Source: Parabacteroides sp. PM6-13
GTDB lineage: Bacteria; Bacteroidota; Bacteroidia; Bacteroidales; Tannerellaceae
Direction: 5' to 3'
DNA: 64,000 nt
Assembly (NCBI RefSeq): GCF_029892605.1
Contig: NZ_JARXWF010000001.1
Span: 124,001 to 188,000, forward strand
Within the stretch, counting starts at the first letter, position 1. The number at the start of each line of letters is the position of its first letter. Shown in pieces: positions 1-9,337 of the stretch. Below the pieces are notes generated by a model. The model made no database searches. It was not told the origin of the DNA and worked only from the letters and a program-made list of their open reading frames with translations. The translations under genes and the position numbers were made by a program.

Positions 1-2328
1 GTTCCAGGTAATGGAGGGTACAACAGAGAAGAGGTAGATCATTTCCGCATAGGTCATATCGGGGCGCTCGGCATCTTGCCGGAAACGTATCGCCCAGGCG
101 TTCTTTCGTCCATACGCGTTATAGAGGGAGATATTCAATTCATGCCGCAAACGAGCACCGGGCTTGGAGAGTTGCCAGGTGGCCGATAGATCCATCCGGT
201 GGTAATCAGGATAGCGATATTCATTACGTCCCGAATAGATCGGTATATAAGTGCCTTCGATCTGGAAACGCCCTGTCGGATAGGTCACCGGCGTACCGCT
301 GGCATATACCCAGTTGGCCGAGATATTCCATTTGGGAGAAAGTTCATAACTGGCGACAACAGAAACCGTATGTGGTTTGTCGTAAGGGGAGCGATACCAC
401 AATCCATCATTGATATCGCTTATCTGCCTACGGCTTTTAGAAAGGGTATAACTCACCCAACCGGTCAATGGCCCTTCGTTTTTGCGAACCATCAATTCCA
501 AACCAGCCGCATACCCCCGACCGAAACGAACCTCCTGTTCCAGGTTTTCGTTGGCGATCAGTTGCGCATGGTCTTTGAAATCGATCACCTGACGCAGGTT
601 TTTATAATAGAGCTCCGCCGATGCTTCGTATTGATTACCCATAAAGTTGCGGAAATACCCCAAGGCCCATTGGTCGCATATCTGCGGACGGATATTGTGG
701 GATGTCTGAAACCAGATATCCAAAGGCGATCCGGCTGTTGAGTTGGAAGCCAACTGGATATACTGTACAGTACGCGAATAGCTGGCCTTTACGGAGTGTT
801 CATCGTTGAAAAGGTAGGCAACTCCCAGGCGCGGTTCGAGATGTCCCTGGTTGTGATAGAAGGTGCCGCGGTCATAGGTCTTGCTGTAAGCTACCTTATA
901 GTCTGTCAACCAGTCGAGCTCCTCTCCGTTGGCTATGTTCTGGAAGAGCGAATAGCGCAGCCCATACTTTAGTTTCAAGTGGTCGGCAATGGTCGATTCG
1001 GCAGAGAGGTAGAGCCCATGTTCCAGTGCATACTCGCGGGGCATGCCAAAACGTGCGATGATCGATTCCTCAGTCATTCCGCCACCTTCTCCGGGCATGA
1101 AGTTATGATAGAGCAGGTTGTAACCGAATTTCAGCTGATGGTTGGTATGAAGTTGATAGGCGAAGTCCGCTTTCAGCCCCCAGTCCTGCATCTGCGATTT
1201 CCATTCCTGATTGATTTGAGTATCGATATCCATCAACATGGCGTAGTCATACACACTGGCCAATAGCGAGAAGTTAGAAAAAAGGCGGGGCGAGAAAAGA
1301 TGATTCCAGCGGGCAGTTAGGGTTTTGTTAGCAAAATCCATGCCTGCAAATTCATTCCCAAAATGATCCTTGCCCAGGTAACCGGAAAGGAAGATACGGT
1401 TGTTATCATCGATCCTATAGTTTAATTTGGCATTCATATCATAGAAATAAAGGCTCGACTTACGCAAATCTTCATTATTAGACAACTTCAGAAAGAGATC
1501 GGCATAGGTGCGCCGCGCCGAGACAAGGAAAGAGGCATTCTCATTGACGACCGGCCCTTCTAACGTCAGGCGACTGGAGATCAACCCAATCCCTCCAGTG
1601 GCTGCGAAACGCTGCGTGTTGCCCTCTTTCGACCGGATATCCAACAGAGAAGAGAGCCGCCCCCCAAAGCTGGCGGGGATATCGCCTTTATAGAGTGTCA
1701 CATCTTTGATGGCATCGTTATTAAACACCGAGAAGAAACCCATCAGATGGGAAGCATTATAGACCGTAGCCTCGTCTAAAAGGATCAGGTTCTGATCATG
1801 CCCACCACCACGGACACTGAAACCGGAGGTACCTTCGGCAGCCGCCTGGACACCCGGCAGCAACTGGATCGCTTTGATCACATCGATCTCACCCATCAGG
1901 GCGGGAATACGCTTGATCTCTTTGACAGTCAATCGCTCCGTGCTCATCTCCACCTTGCTCACATGCGCATTCTGCCCCTCGGCGGAGACCACCACCTCCG
2001 AGAGCTGGTTCACGCCGGGCGTTAGGCGAACCGTCAAACGCTGATCCTCACCCAGAAGGATCTCTACCTCCTTGGTTTCATAGCCCAGGTAGGAGAAGAC
2101 CAGGGTGTATTCGCCGGTTGGTAGTGGCAAGGCATAATGACCGTAGGCGTTGGTTACCGTCCCTAAACGGGTGCCCTTCACCATCACTCCTGCCCCGATC
2201 AGATCTTCACCACTCGATGCATCCGTCACACGCCCACTGATAGTGAAGCGCTGCTCTTGTGCCTCTGAGGGTAAGACAAAAAGGGAAAAAGCAAACAGGA
2301 GAAGGAACAGACGGTTTATTAAAATCAT
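1..2328 (-). CDS. TonB-dependent outer membrane receptor (3' end missing)
   Basis: Minus-strand frame open from the ATG at 2328 to the left edge, 776 codons without a stop. It starts with a signal peptide (MILINRLFLLLFAFSLF, ending SEAQE), then a carboxypeptidase-regulatory-like beta-sandwich (GRVTDASSGEDLIGAGV), then a plug domain with the typical SVRGGGHDQNLILLDE and GDIPASFGGRLSS stretches, then a long beta-barrel rich in aromatic residues. It ends at the edge with VVPSITWN, where such barrels normally have only a few more residues, so very little is missing. No SusD partner is adjacent and it is shorter than SusC proteins (about 1000 aa), so it is better seen as a general TonB-dependent transporter for an unknown ligand. 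The family is secure; the substrate is unknown. Confidence 0.92.
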   Translation of the reverse strand, partial: MILINRLFLLLFAFSLFVLPSEAQEQRFTISGRVTDASSGEDLIGAGVMVKGTRLGTVTNAYGHYALPLPTGEYTLVFSYLGYETKEVEILLGEDQRLTVRLTPGVNQLSEVVVSAEGQNAHVSKVEMSTERLTVKEIKRIPALMGEIDVIKAIQLLPGVQAAAEGTSGFSVRGGGHDQNLILLDEATVYNASHLMGFFSVFNNDAIKDVTLYKGDIPASFGGRLSSLLDIRSKEGNTQRFAATGGIGLISSRLTLEGPVVNENASFLVSARRTYADLFLKLSNNEDLRKSSLYFYDMNAKLNYRIDDNNRIFLSGYLGKDHFGNEFAGMDFANKTLTARWNHLFSPRLFSNFSLLASVYDYAMLMDIDTQINQEWKSQMQDWGLKADFAYQLHTNHQLKFGYNLLYHNFMPGEGGGMTEESIIARFGMPREYALEHGLYLSAESTIADHLKLKYGLRYSLFQNIANGEELDWLTDYKVAYSKTYDRGTFYHNQGHLEPRLGVAYLFNDEHSVKASYSRTVQYIQLASNSTAGSPLDIWFQTSHNIRPQICDQWALGYFRNFMGNQYEASAELYYKNLRQVIDFKDHAQLIANENLEQEVRFGRGYAAGLELMVRKNEGPLTGWVSYTLSKSRRQISDINDGLWYRSPYDKPHTVSVVASYELSPKWNISANWVYASGTPVTYPTGRFQIEGTYIPIYSGRNEYRYPDYHRMDLSATWQLSKPGARLRHELNISLYNAYGRKNAWAIRFRQDAERPDMTYAEMIYLFSVVPSITWN

Positions 2329-2368
2329 GCTTATTATAGTTGAAATCGATCGAATAGCCTATTTCCGG

Positions 2369-2376
2369 CAAAGATA
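2369..2376 (-). promoter_or_regulatory. Candidate -7 box of the TonB receptor gene
   Basis: Reads TATCTTTG on the minus strand, matching the Bacteroidetes -7 consensus TAnnTTTG, 40 nt upstream of the ATG. A TTG lies about 22 nt further upstream and could be the -33 element. Confidence 0.5.
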
Positions 2377-2481
2377 ACAGTAAGATCAAAATGTAAGCCA
2401 AAAAAGCCATGCGCTTTTGCCTCGGCTTCCTCATATTTCCAAATGAATCAATAGAATAGTAAAGGAAGTTGTTTTTTTTTA

Positions 2482-2489
2482 TACATTTG
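2482..2489 (+). promoter_or_regulatory. Candidate -7 box of valS
   Basis: TACATTTG matches TAnnTTTG and lies 77 nt before the valS ATG. No -33 TTG is seen at the right distance, so this is a one-element match only. Confidence 0.42.
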
Positions 2490-2566
2490 TGCTCTTTTTG
2501 GGTAGGCAGGCAAAATGCCTATACCTGTTTGATAAATAAAGTATAAGATACATCGTATTAAGTAGT

Positions 2567-5188
2567 ATGGAAATCGCAAGTAAGTACAATCCCGCGGAAG
2601 TGGAAGGAAAATGGTATCAGTATTGGTTAGACAATCAATTATTCAAGTCGGAACCCGATGAGCGGGAACCTTATACAATCGTCATTCCTCCGCCAAACGT
2701 CACCGGGGTGCTTCACATGGGGCATATGCTTAACAATACGATTCAGGATATTCTGGTGCGCCGCGCCCGTATGCAGGGAAAGAATGCCTGCTGGGTACCG
2801 GGTACCGACCATGCCTCTATCGCCACGGAAGCCAAAGTAGTAGGCAAACTGGCGGAGAAGGGTATCAGCAAAAACGACCTTACACGCGAAGCCTTCCTGG
2901 AACATGCCTGGGAGTGGAAAGAAGAGCACGGGGGCATTATCCTGCAGCAGTTACGCCGCTTGGGTGCTTCCTGTGACTGGGATCGCACCGCCTTTACGAT
3001 GGACGAGATCCGTTCAGAAAGCGTGATTAAGGTGTTTACCGATCTGTACAATAAAGGATTGATTTACCGTGGCATCCGCATGGTAAACTGGGATCCGCAG
3101 GCATTGACTGCCGTTTCCGACGAAGAGGTGATCTACAAAGAAGAGCATAGCAAACTATACTATCTGCGTTACAAGATAGAAGGCGAAGGAGATGCACATA
3201 TCGTGATCGCCACCACCCGCCCGGAGACGATCCTGGGTGATACGGCCGTATGCGTGAACCCGAACGACCCGCGTTATACTTCTCTGAAGGGGAAACGGGT
3301 GATTGTGCCGCTGGTGAACCGCTCCATTCCGGTGATCATGGACGATTATGTGGATATGGAATTCGGTACCGGAGGACTGAAAGTGACTCCGGCGCATGAT
3401 GTGAACGACTATGTGTTGGGCGAGAAATATAACCTGCCGTCGATCGATATATTCAACGACAACGGAACCATCAACGAAGCCGGTGAATTATACATCGGTA
3501 TGGATCGTTTTGATGTGCGAAAGCAAATCACACTCGACCTGGAGGCAGCCGGACTGCTGGAAAAGGTAGAAGATTACGACAATAAGGTGGGCTATTCGGA
3601 ACGTACCCATGTGCCGATCGAACCGAAACTATCGATGCAGTGGTTCCTGAAAATGGAGGAGATGGCCAAGCCGGCTCTGGAGGTGGTGATGAATGATGAG
3701 TTGAAATTCTATCCGCCCAAGTTTAAGAACACCTACCGCCACTGGATGGAAAACATAAAGGATTGGTGTATCAGCCGCCAATTGTGGTGGGGACACCGAA
3801 TCCCGGCCTACTACCTGCCGGAAGGCGGATTTGTTGTGGCCGAAACAGCCGAGAAAGCCTTACAACTGGCACGGGAGAAGAGCGGCAACGCAGCCCTGCA
3901 ATTGACGGATCTGCGTCAGGATGAAGACTGCCTGGACACCTGGTTCTCTTCCTGGCTATGGCCGATCTCGCTTTTCGACGGTATCAACAATCCCGGAAAC
4001 GAGGAGATGAAGTATTATTATCCGACCAACGACCTGGTGACCGGCCCGGATATTATCTTTTTCTGGGTGGCACGTATGATCATGTCGGGATACGAATATG
4101 AAAAGGAGATGCCGTTCCGCAATGTCTATTTCACCGGTCTGGTGCGCGACAAGCAGGGACGTAAGATGTCGAAATCGCTTGGTAACTCACCCGACCCGCT
4201 GGGTTTGATCGATACCTACGGAGCCGATGGCGTTCGTATGGGCTTGATGCTGACGGCTCCGGCAGGAAACGATATCCCCTTCGACGAATCACTTTGCGAA
4301 CAGGGACGTAATTTCAATAATAAGATATGGAATGCTTTCCGCTTGGTAAAAGGCTGGAAAGTGGACGAGACGATCGCTCAGCCCGAGGCGGCGGCGTCGG
4401 CGGTGAAATGGTTTGAGATGCAGCTCGACAAGACGGCTGCCGAGATGGATGACCTATTAGATAAATATCGCCTGAGCGAAGCGCTGATGACGGTCTATAA
4501 ACTCTTCTGGGATGAGTTCTCGGCCTGGTACCTGGAAATGGTAAAACCGGGATTCGAACAGCCAATCGACAAAGCGACCTACGAAGCGACCCTTTCGTTC
4601 TTTGACTCATTGCTTCGCCTGTTGCATCCGTTTATGCCGTTTATCACCGAAGAGCTCTGGCAGGCACTTGCTCCACGCCATGCGGGAGAGAGCATTATGA
4701 TGGCTATTATGCCAAAGGGAGGCGAAACAGACGACAACTACCTGGCGGCCTTCGAAGCCGTAAAAGAGATTGTCAGCGGGGTGCGTACGATCCGTTTGCA
4801 AAAGAATATACCAAACAAGGAAACGCTGGAGCTGCAGATACTGGGCAATCACAACGAGGCACTTGACCCGGTGATCAGCAAGATGTGTAACCTGTCGGCC
4901 ATCAACAAAGCAGCAGAAAAGGCTGCCGGAGCGGTTTCGTTCCTCGTTGGAACGACCGAATATGCTGTTCCGCTGGGCAACCTGATGAATGTGGAAGAAG
5001 AGTTGGCGAAGCTGAACGAAGAGCTTACCTATCAGGAAGGATTCCTTGCTTCGGTCATAAAAAAACTAAGCAATGAAAATTTTGTTAGTAAAGCGCCAGC
5101 CAATGTAATTGAAACGGAGCGAAAAAAACAGGCCGATGCAGAAAGCAAAATTCAATCGTTAAAAGATAGCATTGCTGCATTAAGCTAA
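2567..5188 (+). CDS. valS: Valyl-tRNA synthetase
   Basis: Class I aminoacyl-tRNA synthetase of 873 aa, the usual length for bacterial ValRS. It charges tRNA-Val in the cytoplasm and edits mischarged threonine. The HIGH signature is present as HMGH at residues 50-53 within [13 protein letters not shown], and the KMSKS loop is intact at residues 533-537. The CP1 editing domain ([13 protein letters not shown]) lies between them. The last 70 residues form the charged coiled-coil tRNA-binding arm typical of ValRS ([13 protein letters not shown]). The ATG at 2567 gives a complete N-terminus ([20 protein letters not shown]). The next gene starts 24 nt downstream. There are no unusual features. Confidence 0.98.
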   Translation: MEIASKYNPAEVEGKWYQYWLDNQLFKSEPDEREPYTIVIPPPNVTGVLHMGHMLNNTIQDILVRRARMQGKNACWVPGTDHASIATEAKVVGKLAEKGISKNDLTREAFLEHAWEWKEEHGGIILQQLRRLGASCDWDRTAFTMDEIRSESVIKVFTDLYNKGLIYRGIRMVNWDPQALTAVSDEEVIYKEEHSKLYYLRYKIEGEGDAHIVIATTRPETILGDTAVCVNPNDPRYTSLKGKRVIVPLVNRSIPVIMDDYVDMEFGTGGLKVTPAHDVNDYVLGEKYNLPSIDIFNDNGTINEAGELYIGMDRFDVRKQITLDLEAAGLLEKVEDYDNKVGYSERTHVPIEPKLSMQWFLKMEEMAKPALEVVMNDELKFYPPKFKNTYRHWMENIKDWCISRQLWWGHRIPAYYLPEGGFVVAETAEKALQLAREKSGNAALQLTDLRQDEDCLDTWFSSWLWPISLFDGINNPGNEEMKYYYPTNDLVTGPDIIFFWVARMIMSGYEYEKEMPFRNVYFTGLVRDKQGRKMSKSLGNSPDPLGLIDTYGADGVRMGLMLTAPAGNDIPFDESLCEQGRNFNNKIWNAFRLVKGWKVDETIAQPEAAASAVKWFEMQLDKTAAEMDDLLDKYRLSEALMTVYKLFWDEFSAWYLEMVKPGFEQPIDKATYEATLSFFDSLLRLLHPFMPFITEELWQALAPRHAGESIMMAIMPKGGETDDNYLAAFEAVKEIVSGVRTIRLQKNIPNKETLELQILGNHNEALDPVISKMCNLSAINKAAEKAAGAVSFLVGTTEYAVPLGNLMNVEEELAKLNEELTYQEGFLASVIKKLSNENFVSKAPANVIETERKKQADAESKIQSLKDSIAALS

Positions 5189-5198
5189 TAAATATTTG

Positions 5199-5206
5199 TA
5201 TATTTG
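5199..5206 (+). promoter_or_regulatory. Candidate -7 box just before the first histidine kinase
   Basis: TATATTTG fits TAnnTTTG and ends only 6 nt before the ATG at 5213. If used, transcription would start within a few bases of the start codon, giving a nearly leaderless mRNA. No good -33 element is visible. Confidence 0.38.
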
Positions 5207-5212
5207 TCCATT

Positions 5213-7213
5213 ATGAGGTTCTGTATTTCTATATTACTTCTTCTCTTGAGTGTGTCAAGTGCATTTGCCCAGCAAACTGCTTTTGCGGATAGTGTGGAAA
5301 ATATTGTGCAGAACATGCCAGAGAATGAGCGTATCCCCTATCTACAGGGAGAGTTGGAGAAATACGGACTGACTCCCGCCCGATTGGTGTATGCCCGCTT
5401 GCTTTACCCTGAGGCATTACGTCAGCACAACGAAGAGGCAGAAGCGGATGCGATCTATTTCATGTCGCGCCATTTTTACGGAACCAATGTTGACAGCGCG
5501 ATGTATTGGATCGAAAAAGCGGAGCCTCTGTTCGTCAAACTCGAACGCCTGGAGGATATCTGCCGGATGAAAGCATGGGCCATCTACCTGTTGAATAAGG
5601 GAGGGCGTTTTGAAGAAGTACTGCCAGCGGTAGAAGCGCTAAGAACATTCAGCGACAAAGTAGGATTCCCTCAAGGCCGGGAGATGGCAGATCAGGCAAT
5701 GGCCGATTTCTATTTTTCCAACAATCTGCAGGAAGATGCCGAACGACTCTACCTAAGCGTGATCGATCGGATGGAAAAACGAAACGCCCCACCAGTCAAG
5801 CGTTATTATATCATACGGCAACTGATCACCCGAATGAGTAATCTGCAGAGAAAGGTCGATTACTTAGCCAAAGCGGAAGAGCTATTAGAAGATAGCCGGA
5901 AACGGGGAGAGACAGAACTCGACTCGGAGAATCCGCTGCATTCGCTGGAATATGTAATCTACCGAACCTATGCGCACACCTATGTGCAATTGAGGGAATA
6001 CCCACTGGCATGGACCTATCTTCAGAAAGCCGATTCGATAGGCACACTTCATCACCTGCCCTATAAAGAGAGCGAGCTGGAGCAGATCTATTACCAGTAT
6101 TATTATTTTACGGGCGATTACCAAAAAGGGATCGAATATGTCAACCAGTCAATCCACAATGCGCAAACCAAAGGTCATTTGGATCTTCTCGTACAAGAAC
6201 TGACGCATAAGGCGGATATGCTCAATGAGTTGGGACGCTCGAAAGAGGCTTACGAAACGGTCATACAGCTTACGAACCTGAAAGATTCGTTAGACAGACA
6301 GTCTTTTCATGAAACGCTCGCGAATGTGCGTACGGAATATGAGGTAGAACGGCTGGAGTTAGAAAAAGAGCGCATGGAAGCCAAAGCGAAGCAGTCGCAT
6401 CAGCGCATGATGTTCTTAGTGTTAGGATGTCTCGTATTGTTTATTGTGATCCTGGGGCTGATCTACCTGATACGAATCATCAAGCGAAACCAGGCAGAAC
6501 TGAAGATTGCCAAGGAAAAAGCGGAGGAGTCGGATCAATTGAAATCGGCCTTTTTGGCTAATATGAATCATGAGATTCGTACGCCGCTGAATTCCATTGT
6601 TGGTTTCTCCCAGGTATTGATCGAAGAGGAAGAGAAAGAGACCCGGAAGGAGTTTGCCCAGATCATCCAGCATAACAACGAATTGTTGCAGCGGCTGATT
6701 GCCGATGTATTGGATATATCGAAGATTGAGTCCAACTCGATGTCGTTGATCTATTACCCGCAGGAATTACCGGGGCTGATGAAAGAGGTGTATGACATGA
6801 TCCGGATGCGGATAGAGCAGACCCGAACGAAAGTAAATTTCGCTTTGGATCCCTGCGAAGCATGCACCATAGACACAGACAGGAACCGCTTGATTCAGAT
6901 ACTGACGAATCTGTTGACAAACGCTATGAAGCATACTCCGGAGGGTGGTTCTATTCGTTTTGGCTATGAATTATTAGGAAAAAATGTTCGCTTTTATGTG
7001 GAAGATACCGGTGAGGGAATTCCGGAAGAAGAACAGAGTAGTATTTTTGATCGCTTTGTCCAGTTGACCAATGGGAAGAGAGGAGTCGGATTGGGCTTAG
7101 CCATATGTAAAGGGCTGGTAACTAAAATGGCCGGATCAATTTGGGTTCACTCCAAGGAGGGAGAAGGATCGACCTTCTATGTAGAGGTGCCTCAGAAAAG
7201 GCCTCAAACTTAA
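5213..7213 (+). CDS. TPR-containing sensor histidine kinase, copy 1
   Basis: 666 aa. Start chosen at the ATG at 5213; an in-frame TTG at 5204 overlaps the likely promoter. Order of parts: signal peptide (MRFCISILLLLLSVSSAFAQ), a helical region of about 340 residues with TPR-like repeats, a coiled coil, one membrane helix (VLGCLVLFIVILGLIYLI), then a cytoplasmic kinase. The HisKA phospho-acceptor is His453 in NHEIRTPLNSIVGFSQ. The ATPase domain shows the N box NLLTNAMKHTP, G1 box DTGEGIP and G2 box GVGLGLAICKG. There is no receiver or DNA-binding domain, so it must phosphorylate a separate response regulator, none of which is encoded nearby. It is followed after 3 nt by a homologue of the same architecture. 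The signal is unknown. Confidence 0.93.
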   Translation: MRFCISILLLLLSVSSAFAQQTAFADSVENIVQNMPENERIPYLQGELEKYGLTPARLVYARLLYPEALRQHNEEAEADAIYFMSRHFYGTNVDSAMYWIEKAEPLFVKLERLEDICRMKAWAIYLLNKGGRFEEVLPAVEALRTFSDKVGFPQGREMADQAMADFYFSNNLQEDAERLYLSVIDRMEKRNAPPVKRYYIIRQLITRMSNLQRKVDYLAKAEELLEDSRKRGETELDSENPLHSLEYVIYRTYAHTYVQLREYPLAWTYLQKADSIGTLHHLPYKESELEQIYYQYYYFTGDYQKGIEYVNQSIHNAQTKGHLDLLVQELTHKADMLNELGRSKEAYETVIQLTNLKDSLDRQSFHETLANVRTEYEVERLELEKERMEAKAKQSHQRMMFLVLGCLVLFIVILGLIYLIRIIKRNQAELKIAKEKAEESDQLKSAFLANMNHEIRTPLNSIVGFSQVLIEEEEKETRKEFAQIIQHNNELLQRLIADVLDISKIESNSMSLIYYPQELPGLMKEVYDMIRMRIEQTRTKVNFALDPCEACTIDTDRNRLIQILTNLLTNAMKHTPEGGSIRFGYELLGKNVRFYVEDTGEGIPEEEQSSIFDRFVQLTNGKRGVGLGLAICKGLVTKMAGSIWVHSKEGEGSTFYVEVPQKRPQT

Positions 7214-7216
7214 TAG

Positions 7217-9208
7217 ATGAAAAAAAGACAAGGTATCCCGGTAATAGTATTTTGTCTGCTATTGCTTTCTTTCATACCTATCCAAGGACAAAACCCGGCA
7301 ACGGTTGATAGTCTGAAACAACAGCTCGAATCGGTACCCGATTCGGAGCGTTTAGCCTATCTGAATGACCGCTTAGACGAAAACATCGTCAACACCAATC
7401 GCCAGATCTATGCCTATTGGCTCGAAGAAGAGGCACTAAAACAGAAAAATGAAACTTACCTGGCCAATGCCCTGTTTGGACTGGTGAAACATTTCTATGG
7501 GGTCAGCCAGGACAGTATGCGTAACAGATCGCAACAGCTCTATCCATTGTTATTGAAACAGCAGCGTTATGATGAATTTTTCCGTATTAAGGCATGGGAT
7601 GTCTACATGAGTAATCGACGAGGCAATAAAGAAGAAGCATTGGCTGTTATCGAAGAGTTGCGAACATTGAGCAAGGAATATGATTTTCCGGAAGGGATAG
7701 AGATTGCCGATCAGGCACTGGCCGATTTCTATTTCGCGAACGATATGAATGATGAGGCAGAACAACTCTATGTAGAGGTTATGCGACGTATGGAGGCAAG
7801 AAATGCCCCTCCGGTGAAGATATTCAACATTTACCGCCAGTTATTCAACCGCCCTCCTACGTCCGAGAAACGGATTGTCTACTTGCGGGAAGGGATCGAA
7901 TTTCTCGAGAATTGCAAAAAGCAAGGACTTACCCATTTGGATAAGGAAAACAGTATTCTTGAGCAGGAATATGTGATCCATCGGTTTTTAGCCCGTGAGT
8001 ATATTGCCGCAAAACAGTTAGAGAATGCCTGGGAGCAAATACAGCAAGCACAGAAGATTGCTGACATGGAGAATTTGCAACGAGCCAAATCAGAATTTAA
8101 CAGCATCTACGCGCTTTATTATCTGCAAAAAGGCGAATACGAAAATGCTATGCCCTATATTCTGAGCTTAGAAAAAAACAATCGATCCAGAGGATACAAC
8201 CAACAGCTTTACAATGCGCTATCTTTTAAATCAAAAGCATTGGAACAGCTTGGTCGCTTAGATGAATCACTACAAGTATCTCGCGAGATGCTCGTATTAA
8301 AAGACTCGATAAACCGCCAGGAGTTCAATACGACACTGGCAGGTATCCGAACAAAAAACGAGGTGGAACGTCTGGAACTGGAAAGCCAACAAATGGAGGC
8401 GAAAGCGAAACAGGCCCGTCAGATGACGACTATCTTATTGCTCGGATGCACGCTTCTACTCCTGATCATATTTGTATTGATCAAGATGATGCATACACTT
8501 CGTCGTAGACGTGAGCAACTACGCGTCGCTAAAGAGAAAGCGGAAGAGGCGGATGCCTTGAAATCGACCTTCCTGGCCAATATGAATCATGAGATCCGGA
8601 CACCGCTGAACGCGATCGTCGGCTTCTCGCAAATACTGATTGAAGAGGAAGACAAGGAGGCACGGGAAGAGTTTGCCGGTATTATTCAAAGCAATAACGA
8701 GCTATTACAACGCCTGATCAGTGACGTACTGGATATCTCTAAAATCGAGTCGGACTCGATGTCGCTGGTCTATTCCATGCAAGATATTCCTACTTTAATG
8801 AAAGATGTATATAATATGCTTTCATTCCGGGTGCCTGAAAATGTATCGTTTGTCCTTTCACCATGCGAAGCATTGACGTTGAATACGGATCGTAACCGCC
8901 TGATACAAGTATTGACTAACCTACTGACCAATGCCATCAAGCATACGCCACAGGGCTCTATTCGTTTCGGCTATGAGATACAAGAGAAGAATGTACGCTT
9001 CTACGTAGAAGACACCGGCGAAGGGATTCCGGAGAACCAACTGGAGAGTATTTTCGGGCGGTTCACCCAATTGCAGAACGGCCAGAAAGGGGTCGGACTT
9101 GGCTTGGCTATCTGTAAAGGGCTGGTCACCAAAATGAATGGAGAGATCTGGGCTACCTCTCAATTAGGAGTTGGTTCTACCTTCTATGTTTTACTTCCGA
9201 TACCATAA
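7217..9208 (+). CDS. TPR-containing sensor histidine kinase, copy 2
   Basis: 663 aa and homologous to the preceding kinase over its whole length, with the same order: signal peptide (MKKRQGIPVIVFCLLLLSF, ending PIQGQ), TPR-like helical sensor region, membrane helix (ILLLGCTLLLLIIFVLI), HisKA with His458 in NHEIRTPLNAIVGFSQ, and an ATPase domain (NLLTNAIKHTP, DTGEGIP, GVGLGLAICKG). The kinase half is much more similar between the copies than the sensor half, as expected after tandem duplication with divergence of the input. The ATG lies 3 nt after the upstream stop, so co-transcription is very likely. No response regulator is adjacent. Heterodimer formation between the two is possible but is only inferred. 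Confidence 0.93.
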   Translation: MKKRQGIPVIVFCLLLLSFIPIQGQNPATVDSLKQQLESVPDSERLAYLNDRLDENIVNTNRQIYAYWLEEEALKQKNETYLANALFGLVKHFYGVSQDSMRNRSQQLYPLLLKQQRYDEFFRIKAWDVYMSNRRGNKEEALAVIEELRTLSKEYDFPEGIEIADQALADFYFANDMNDEAEQLYVEVMRRMEARNAPPVKIFNIYRQLFNRPPTSEKRIVYLREGIEFLENCKKQGLTHLDKENSILEQEYVIHRFLAREYIAAKQLENAWEQIQQAQKIADMENLQRAKSEFNSIYALYYLQKGEYENAMPYILSLEKNNRSRGYNQQLYNALSFKSKALEQLGRLDESLQVSREMLVLKDSINRQEFNTTLAGIRTKNEVERLELESQQMEAKAKQARQMTTILLLGCTLLLLIIFVLIKMMHTLRRRREQLRVAKEKAEEADALKSTFLANMNHEIRTPLNAIVGFSQILIEEEDKEAREEFAGIIQSNNELLQRLISDVLDISKIESDSMSLVYSMQDIPTLMKDVYNMLSFRVPENVSFVLSPCEALTLNTDRNRLIQVLTNLLTNAIKHTPQGSIRFGYEIQEKNVRFYVEDTGEGIPENQLESIFGRFTQLQNGQKGVGLGLAICKGLVTKMNGEIWATSQLGVGSTFYVLLPIP

Positions 9209-9302
9209 TTTCCTCTCCAAGGAAACGGGTAGTCAAATCTTATACATTATTAAAAAAAGCGGTTTTTTACAGTCGTGTGCCTCTTGGCGTGAATTATTTG
9301 CG

Positions 9303-9310
9303 TATGTTTG
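9303..9310 (+). promoter_or_regulatory. Candidate -7 box of topA
   Basis: TATGTTTG fits TAnnTTTG and lies 27 nt before the ATG at 9338. A TTG 16 nt upstream is slightly too close for a standard -33 element. Confidence 0.45.
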
Positions 9311-9337
9311 CACTCGATTTCAAAAAATTTGAGTAAA

